From positions 186,001 through 250,000 of the forward strand of contig NZ_CABVIR010000006.1 of assembly GCF_902498065.1 (NCBI RefSeq): 64,000 nt of DNA. Direction: 5' to 3'. Below are positions 59,236-64,000 of the stretch, one piece after another. The notes under the pieces are model-generated. The model worked only from the letters and a program-made list of their open reading frames with translations. It ran no database searches and was not told the origin of the DNA. The DNA comes from Pseudomonas fluorescens. Lineage in GTDB: Bacteria; Pseudomonadota; Gammaproteobacteria; Pseudomonadales; Pseudomonadaceae. The stretch's first letter is position 1. Each line of letters starts with the position of its first letter. The translations under genes and the position numbers were made by a program.

Positions 59236-61580
59236 GTCAACACCGTCAAGCCGACCAGAAACCCGTTCCTCGCTACAAGCCCTATAAAGGCCCGGCCGGC
59301 GGTTGGGGCGCGCTGGCCAGCGTTGCCCGGGCCTGGTTGACCAGCGACAACGCGCTGAAAAACCTGCGCATGATGCTCAAGACCAACAAGAATGGCGGGT
59401 TCGACTGCCCGGGTTGCGCTTGGGGCGATTCCAATGAAGCCGGCATGGTGGCGTTCTGCGAGAACGGCGCCAAAGCGGTGAACTGGGAAGCGACCAAACG
59501 GGCGGTCAACCCGGCATTCTTCGCTAAACACAGCGTCACCTCGCTGCTGGAACAGAGCGATTACTGGCTTGAATATCAGGGCCGCCTGACCGAGCCGATG
59601 ATCTACAACGCCGAAACCGATCGCTACCAGCCCATCAGCTGGGATGATGCCTTTACCCTGATCGCCAAGCATTTGCGCGGTTTGTCGAGCCCGGATCAAG
59701 CCGAGTTCTACACCTCGGGACGTGCCAGCAACGAAGCGGCGTTCCTCTATCAATTGTTCGTACGCGCCTATGGCACCAACAATTTCCCCGACTGTTCGAA
59801 CATGTGCCACGAAGCCAGCGGCGTCGCATTGGCGCAGAGCGTTGGCGTCGGTAAAGGCACCGTGACCTTCGACGACTTCGAACACGCCGATGCGATTTTC
59901 GTCTGGGGCCAGAATCCCGGCACCAACCACCCACGGATGCTCGAACCGCTGCGCGAAGCAGTGAAACGTGGCGCGCAGGTGGTGTGCATCAACCCGCTTA
60001 AAGAACGTGGCCTGGAACGTTTCCAGCACCCGCAACACCCGATCGAAATGCTCACCAACGGCGACAAACCGACCAACACCGCGTATTTTCGCCCGGCACT
60101 GGGCGGCGACATGGCGATCATGCGCGGCATGGCGAAATTCCTGCTGCAATGGGAGCGCAACGCGCAGAATGCCGGTGAGCCCGCCGTGTTCGACCACGAC
60201 TTTCTTAATGAACACAGTGTCAACGTGCTGGAATACCTGGGCACCGTCGACGATACGCCGTGGGAGCAGATCGTCGCGCAGTCCGGCCTGACGCTCGTGG
60301 AAATCGAGCAAGCGGCGCGCATGTACGCCAAAGGCAAGAACGTGATCATGTGCTGGGCGATGGGTATCACCCAACATCGTCATTCGGTCGCGACCATCCA
60401 GGAAATCGCCAACCTGATGCTGCTGCGCGGCAATATTGGCCGTCCCGGCGCCGGCCTGTGCCCGGTGCGTGGCCACAGTAACGTGCAGGGCGACCGCACG
60501 ATGGGCATCAACGAGCGTCCGCCGGTGGCGTTCCTCGATTCCCTGGAGCGTCGTTTCCAGTTCAAGGTGCCGCGCGAAAACGGTCACAACGTGGTCGAAG
60601 CGATTCATGCCATGGCCGAAGGTCGTGCAAAGGTGTTCATCGCTCTGGGCGGTAACTTCGCCCAAGCCACTCCGGACAGCACGCGCACCTTCCAGGCCTT
60701 GAGCAATTGCGAACTGACCGTGCAAATCAGCACCAAGCTCAACCGCAGCCATTTGGCTCACGGTAAAGACGCGCTGATCCTGCCGTGCCTGGGCCGCACC
60801 GACATCGATATCCAGACCGAAGGCCCGCAAGCGGTGACCGTGGAAGATTCGTTCAGCATGGTCCACGCCTCCAACGGCCAGTTGCAGGCGCTGTCGAACC
60901 AGATGCGCTCCGAGCCTGCGATCATCGCCGGTATCGCTGCCGCGACCCTGGGCAGCAAACCGGTGGACTGGAACTGGCTGGTGGCCGATTACCGGCGAAT
61001 CCGTGACCTGATCGCCGACACCATTCCGGGCTTCAAGGACTTCAACGAGAAGATCAAGAATCCGGGCGGTTTCTACCTCGGCAACAGTGCCGGTGCTCGT
61101 CGCTGGAACACGGCATCAGGGCGCGCCAATTTCCGTGCGAACGTCCTGCCCAAGGATCTGGTGCACGAGCGCACTCGCGCTACAGGCGTGTTGCCGGACC
61201 TGATCATGCAGTCGATGCGCTCCCACGATCAGTACAACACCACCATTTATGGCCTCGACGACCGTTATCGTGGCGTGAAAGGGCAGCGCGATGTGCTGTT
61301 TGTGAATGAAGCAGACATCATTCGCCTGGGGTTCAAACCGGGGCAGAAGGCCGACATCGTTTCGATCTGGGACGATGGCCGTGAGCGTCGGGTGAAGGGT
61401 TTCACGCTGCTGGCGTTTGATATCCCCGCGGGGCAAGCGGCGGCGTATTACCCGGAGGTGAATCCGCTGGTACCGCTGGAAAGCACCGGGGATGGCAGCC
61501 ATACGCCGACGTCGAAGTTTGTGGCGATACGATTGGAAATGGCGAGCGAGACCGGGTTGATTCTGGCGAAGTCGGCTTAA
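59232..61580 (+). CDS. FdhF/YdeP-type molybdopterin oxidoreductase
   Basis: The protein is 782 residues from GTG 59232, overlapping the fdhD stop; the frame continues upstream inside fdhD. It has the YdeP-type start KPYKGPAGGWGALASVARAW, a CPGCAWGD motif near residue 59, then DCSNMCHEASGVALAQSVGV and the cofactor-binding GRPGAGLCPVRGHSNVQGDR. The C-terminus is a dinucleotide-binding barrel. It belongs to the single-subunit formate-dehydrogenase-like group. Its electron acceptor and true substrate are uncertain. Confidence 0.92.
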   Translation: MSQHRQADQKPVPRYKPYKGPAGGWGALASVARAWLTSDNALKNLRMMLKTNKNGGFDCPGCAWGDSNEAGMVAFCENGAKAVNWEATKRAVNPAFFAKHSVTSLLEQSDYWLEYQGRLTEPMIYNAETDRYQPISWDDAFTLIAKHLRGLSSPDQAEFYTSGRASNEAAFLYQLFVRAYGTNNFPDCSNMCHEASGVALAQSVGVGKGTVTFDDFEHADAIFVWGQNPGTNHPRMLEPLREAVKRGAQVVCINPLKERGLERFQHPQHPIEMLTNGDKPTNTAYFRPALGGDMAIMRGMAKFLLQWERNAQNAGEPAVFDHDFLNEHSVNVLEYLGTVDDTPWEQIVAQSGLTLVEIEQAARMYAKGKNVIMCWAMGITQHRHSVATIQEIANLMLLRGNIGRPGAGLCPVRGHSNVQGDRTMGINERPPVAFLDSLERRFQFKVPRENGHNVVEAIHAMAEGRAKVFIALGGNFAQATPDSTRTFQALSNCELTVQISTKLNRSHLAHGKDALILPCLGRTDIDIQTEGPQAVTVEDSFSMVHASNGQLQALSNQMRSEPAIIAGIAAATLGSKPVDWNWLVADYRRIRDLIADTIPGFKDFNEKIKNPGGFYLGNSAGARRWNTASGRANFRANVLPKDLVHERTRATGVLPDLIMQSMRSHDQYNTTIYGLDDRYRGVKGQRDVLFVNEADIIRLGFKPGQKADIVSIWDDGRERRVKGFTLLAFDIPAGQAAAYYPEVNPLVPLESTGDGSHTPTSKFVAIRLEMASETGLILAKSA

Positions 61581-61598
61581 CGCTTCGCCTGGTCTGGC

Positions 61599-61697
61599 CT
61601 CATCGCAGGCAAGCCTGCTCCCACAGAGATCTCTGTTGGGCACAGATATTGTGCTCAACACACAAATCCTGTGGGAGCGGGCTTGCCCGCGATTGCG
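61599..61697. repeat. Inverted REP pair (REPIN)
   Basis: The arms atcgcaggcaagcctgctcc and ggagcgggcttgcccgcgat surround about 60 bp. The rest of the gap 61581-61939 holds the hairpin at 61759 and the promoter of the glycine-zipper gene; no other gene is seen. Confidence 0.85.
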
Positions 61698-61752
61698 TTT
61701 GACCTGCCGACTCTTGTCTCGACACTGTTCCAGTACTTTCCAATCGTCCACA

Positions 61753-61784
61753 AAAAAGGCCGTTTTTTCACAAAAACGGCCATT
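61753..61784. terminator. Hairpin between oxidoreductase and glycine-zipper genes
   Basis: The stem aaggccgtttttt/aaaaacggcc (61757-61782) with A/T flanks could act in either direction. Confidence 0.65.
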
Positions 61785-61939
61785 CCGAAGTAGCTAAAGA
61801 CCGGCGAAAAACAGTTAAGTTCCGGCTAAAAAACAGTAACTTAGGTATATCTATTGAAGTCGTGTCATTCGTCGGATTTCGATTGTAAGCCCCATGACTC
61901 AGCCTCAGGATCGCGCCGTCATCCCCTTGAGGTTCCTCT

Positions 61940-62425
61940 ATGAAGTTCTCCTCGATTCTCTTGTTGTCCCTTGGCCTGGTCAGTGGCTTCGCTTCTGCCG
62001 GAGGCACCACCGAAGCAGGTGTGGGCGGCGCATTGGGCGGGGTTTTGGGCTCGGTCGTCGGTCAATCGTTAGGCGGCAACACAGGTTCAACCATTGGCGC
62101 GGCCCTGGGCGGTGCGGGTGGTAGCGCAGTCGGCGCAGACAAACGCAGCCGTGGCGAAGCGGCCATTGGCGGTGCGTTGGGCGCAGCGGGCGGTAACGTG
62201 GTCGGCCGCAGCATGGGCGGCACCACCGGCAGCCTGATCGGTTCCGCAGCAGGCGGCGGCGCCGGTGGCGCACTGGGTAACTACATGGGCAACAAGAGCG
62301 ACGAGGACGATGATCGTCGCTCCTATCGCGGCCGTGGTGACGATCGTCGCTACTACCGTGATGGTCATCCCGGTCGCGGTCACGCCTATGGCCACCGCAA
62401 GCATCACCATCGCTATCGCGACTGA
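61940..62425 (+). CDS. Exported glycine-zipper protein
   Basis: This 161-residue protein has a signal peptide (MKFSSILLLSLGLVSGFASA). The middle is a long Gly/Ala zipper (GGALGGVLGSVVGQSLGG repeated four times with small changes), and the tail is rich in Arg, Asp, Tyr and His (DDDRRSYRGRGDDRRYYRDG, ending HRKHHHRYRD). Glycine zippers pack in membranes or assemble oligomers, as in YMGG/Slp-like envelope proteins. The His-rich end could bind metal, which is inference. Confidence 0.85.
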   Translation: MKFSSILLLSLGLVSGFASAGGTTEAGVGGALGGVLGSVVGQSLGGNTGSTIGAALGGAGGSAVGADKRSRGEAAIGGALGAAGGNVVGRSMGGTTGSLIGSAAGGGAGGALGNYMGNKSDEDDDRRSYRGRGDDRRYYRDGHPGRGHAYGHRKHHHRYRD

Positions 62426-62458
62426 GGCTTGAATCGCCTCGTTTACCGGTAGATCAAG

Positions 62459-62489
62459 AAATCGCAGCCTTCTGGCTGCGATTTTTTTT
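62459..62489 (+). terminator. Terminator after the glycine-zipper gene
   Basis: The stem aaatcgcagcc/ggctgcgattt is followed by eight T. Confidence 0.9.
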
Positions 62490-62494
62490 GCCGG

Positions 62495-62923
62495 TCAAAC
62501 CACCAACCGCTCCAGCGCACCGCGCAATCCGCCAGGAATCGTCACCGGCTGATTCGACGTCCGATCCACAAACACATGCACGAAACGCCCCGCCGCACAG
62601 GCTTCGTCTTCACCGTCCTTGAACACCGCCAGTTCGTATTGCACCGAGCTGTTACCCAGCTTGCCCACCCGCAAACCGATCTCGATTCGGTCGGGGAAAG
62701 CGATGGAGGCAAAGTAATCACAAGCCGAACTCACGACAAAACCCACCACCTCGCCGTCATGGATATCCAGACCGCCGACTTCGATCAGATAAGTGTTCAC
62801 TGCCGTGTCGAAAAAGCTGTAATAGGTGACGTTGTTGACGTGACCGTAGGCATCGTTGTCGTGCCAGCGCGTGGTAATGGGCTGGAAGTGAGGGTAGTCG
62901 GTGCGTTGGGGCATGAGCGTCAA
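62495..62923 (-). CDS. 4HBT-family acyl-CoA thioesterase
   Basis: This 142-residue hotdog-fold protein has the active-site stretch TRWHDNDAYGHVNNVTYYSF, with the catalytic Asp in DNDAYGH, and DYFASIAFPDRIEIGLRVGK. It hydrolyses short or aromatic acyl-CoA esters. It is close to and in the same direction as the 3-hydroxyacyl-CoA dehydrogenase gene upstream (72 bp), suggesting shared use in fatty acid or carnitine breakdown. Confidence 0.9.
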   Translation of the reverse strand: MTLMPQRTDYPHFQPITTRWHDNDAYGHVNNVTYYSFFDTAVNTYLIEVGGLDIHDGEVVGFVVSSACDYFASIAFPDRIEIGLRVGKLGNSSVQYELAVFKDGEDEACAAGRFVHVFVDRTSNQPVTIPGGLRGALERLVV

Positions 62924-62995
62924 TCCCTGAAGTTGTGTGGCCAGTCTAAAGCGAAAACCGAGTCGCGTTCATCGCTGGCACAGGCGCTATATCAA

Positions 62996-64000
62996 TCACC
63001 GGTCAGCAAACCCCTTACTCACCGCCGCCAACTCCCCAATCAACCGCGCCGGTTGCCAGTGATCACCCTGCCGGGTTTCAAGCGCCAACAACCGCTGATG
63101 AATATCCGCCAATCCCTGCTGATCCGCCCAGGCCATCGGCCCGCCCTTGTCCGCCGGAAAACCATACCCGTTGAGGTACACCAGGTCGATGTCATGCGCC
63201 GACGTCGCAATCCCTTCCTGAAGAATCTTCGCACCCTCGTTGACCAGTGCCAGCAAGCAGCGCTCCAGAATCTCCTCAGGCGCGATCTCGCGACGCTGGA
63301 AGCCCAAGTCTTCGCTGACCTTCAGCACCAGCGCATCCACCTGCTCATCGTGCTCAGCCTGGCGACTGCCCGCTTCATAGTGGTAATAGCCGTTGCCACT
63401 CTTCTGCCCGAAACGGCCCAGTTCACACAGACGATTATCCACTTGAACCTGCGGCGCATCCTGCCCCTTGCCCGCCAGCTCCCGAGCCCGCCATTCGAGG
63501 TCGATACCGACCACGTCATACATGCGGAACGGCCCCATGGCGAAACCGAAGCCCTGCAGCGCCGCATCCACCTGATAGGGATAAGCACCTTCAAGCAGCA
63601 TCTTGCGCGCTTCCAGCACGTAGGTTTTGAGCATACGGTTGCCGATGAACCCCTCGCAGTTGCCCGACACTACGCTGACCTTGCCCATGCGCTTGCCCAG
63701 CTCCAGCGCGGCATCCAGCACCGCCGGCGAAGTCTGTGCACCACGAACGATTTCCAGCAGTTTCATGATGTGTGCCGGGCTGAAGAAGTGCAGGCCCAGG
63801 ACGTGTTGCGGACGGCGGGTGGCGGTAGCAATAGCGTCGATATCCAGCGCCGACGTATTGCTGGCCAGTATGGCTTCGGGCTTGAGCAGACCATCCAGTT
63901 CGCGGAAGATTTTCTGCTTCAGTTCAAGGTTTTCGTAAACCGCTTCGATCACCAGATCGACCTCACGGATCGCCGCATAATCGGCAGCCGCCGTGACCCG
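62996..64000 (-). CDS. 3-hydroxyacyl-CoA dehydrogenase, C-terminal part (cut by window end)
   Basis: The frame is open to base 64000, so the N-terminus lies outside. Visible are the end of the NAD-binding domain (VIEAVYENLELKQKIFRELD, ILASNTSALDIDAIA), the catalytic region QHVLGLHFFSPAHIMKLLEI, and NCEGFIGNRM. Two C-terminal helical domains follow, as in FadB/FadJ-type enzymes (YLNGYGFPADKGGPMAWADQ). The residue count suggests a bifunctional FadB-like protein with an enoyl-CoA hydratase half upstream, which cannot be confirmed here. Confidence 0.93.
   Translation of the reverse strand, partial: RVTAAADYAAIREVDLVIEAVYENLELKQKIFRELDGLLKPEAILASNTSALDIDAIATATRRPQHVLGLHFFSPAHIMKLLEIVRGAQTSPAVLDAALELGKRMGKVSVVSGNCEGFIGNRMLKTYVLEARKMLLEGAYPYQVDAALQGFGFAMGPFRMYDVVGIDLEWRARELAGKGQDAPQVQVDNRLCELGRFGQKSGNGYYHYEAGSRQAEHDEQVDALVLKVSEDLGFQRREIAPEEILERCLLALVNEGAKILQEGIATSAHDIDLVYLNGYGFPADKGGPMAWADQQGLADIHQRLLALETRQGDHWQPARLIGELAAVSKGFADR

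Overview
The window is a 64 kb stretch of a Pseudomonas chromosome, most likely from the P. fluorescens group. The basis is the overall high GC content, the backbone gene order (mutY-yggX-tRNA-Phe, a polar amino acid ABC operon, rmlBACD, dctBD, cysQ-nudE, yrfG, lysM, fdhD and a YdeP-type molybdoenzyme) that follows the order known from Pseudomonas, and the inverted REP pairs of the 'gtgggagcgggcttgcccgcga' type between genes. Species cannot be fixed from sequence alone.

Layout. 1-1220: the 3' part of mutY, yggX and tRNA-Phe. 1225-3532: a two-gene insert (a TauD/clavaminate-synthase-like oxygenase and a TauE/SafE-type permease) bounded by a 56-bp direct repeat of the tRNA-Phe terminator region. 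3579-7400: small secreted and hypothetical proteins, a DUF1016 nuclease fragment, an alpha/beta hydrolase, tandem paralogues and a VapBC pair. 7424-15120: gabP, a four-gene amino acid ABC transporter, a methyltransferase and a large CDA-fold deaminase-like protein. 15240-28869: tRNA-Thr followed by a composite genomic island. Two degenerate copies of the tRNA-Thr 3' end lie at 27007 and 28851, so at least two insertions appear stacked. The island holds unknown small genes, a dense TGTCAG hexamer cluster, a VgrG tail relic, an origin-like non-coding region (DnaA-box-like sites between strong hairpins), a tyrosine recombinase with its small partner gene, and an AT-rich four-gene cassette (22874-26800). 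That cassette encodes a Shedu-like (DUF4263) PD-(D/E)XK nuclease, two large unknown proteins and a small membrane protein. It is the best candidate for an undescribed system in the window, probably anti-phage.

28941-44276: two SDR enzymes, a FrnE-like DsbA protein and a tautomerase; a class II Fic protein with an iteron-like repeat array upstream; a KDG-permease-like / DUF1537 kinase / PdxA2 / DeoR operon for a four-carbon sugar acid such as threonate; a DinJ-YafQ pair between two copies of one terminator; an OprD-family porin; a second DsbA-like protein; and aguBA for agmatine to putrescine conversion. 44277-64000 is conserved backbone: a 970-residue kinase/aminotransferase fusion, dTDP-L-rhamnose synthesis, the DctBD C4-dicarboxylate sensor-regulator pair, cysQ-nudE, yrfG, a BON-LysM protein, a LysR regulator with fdhD and a formate-dehydrogenase-like enzyme, a glycine-zipper protein, a thioesterase and the 3' part of a 3-hydroxyacyl-CoA dehydrogenase.

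A recurring theme is that accessory DNA sits next to duplicated transcription terminators (tRNA-Phe, tRNA-Thr, oprD-like). Toxin-antitoxin or related modules are frequent: VapBC, DinJ-YafQ, Fic and a HigA-like antitoxin relic.
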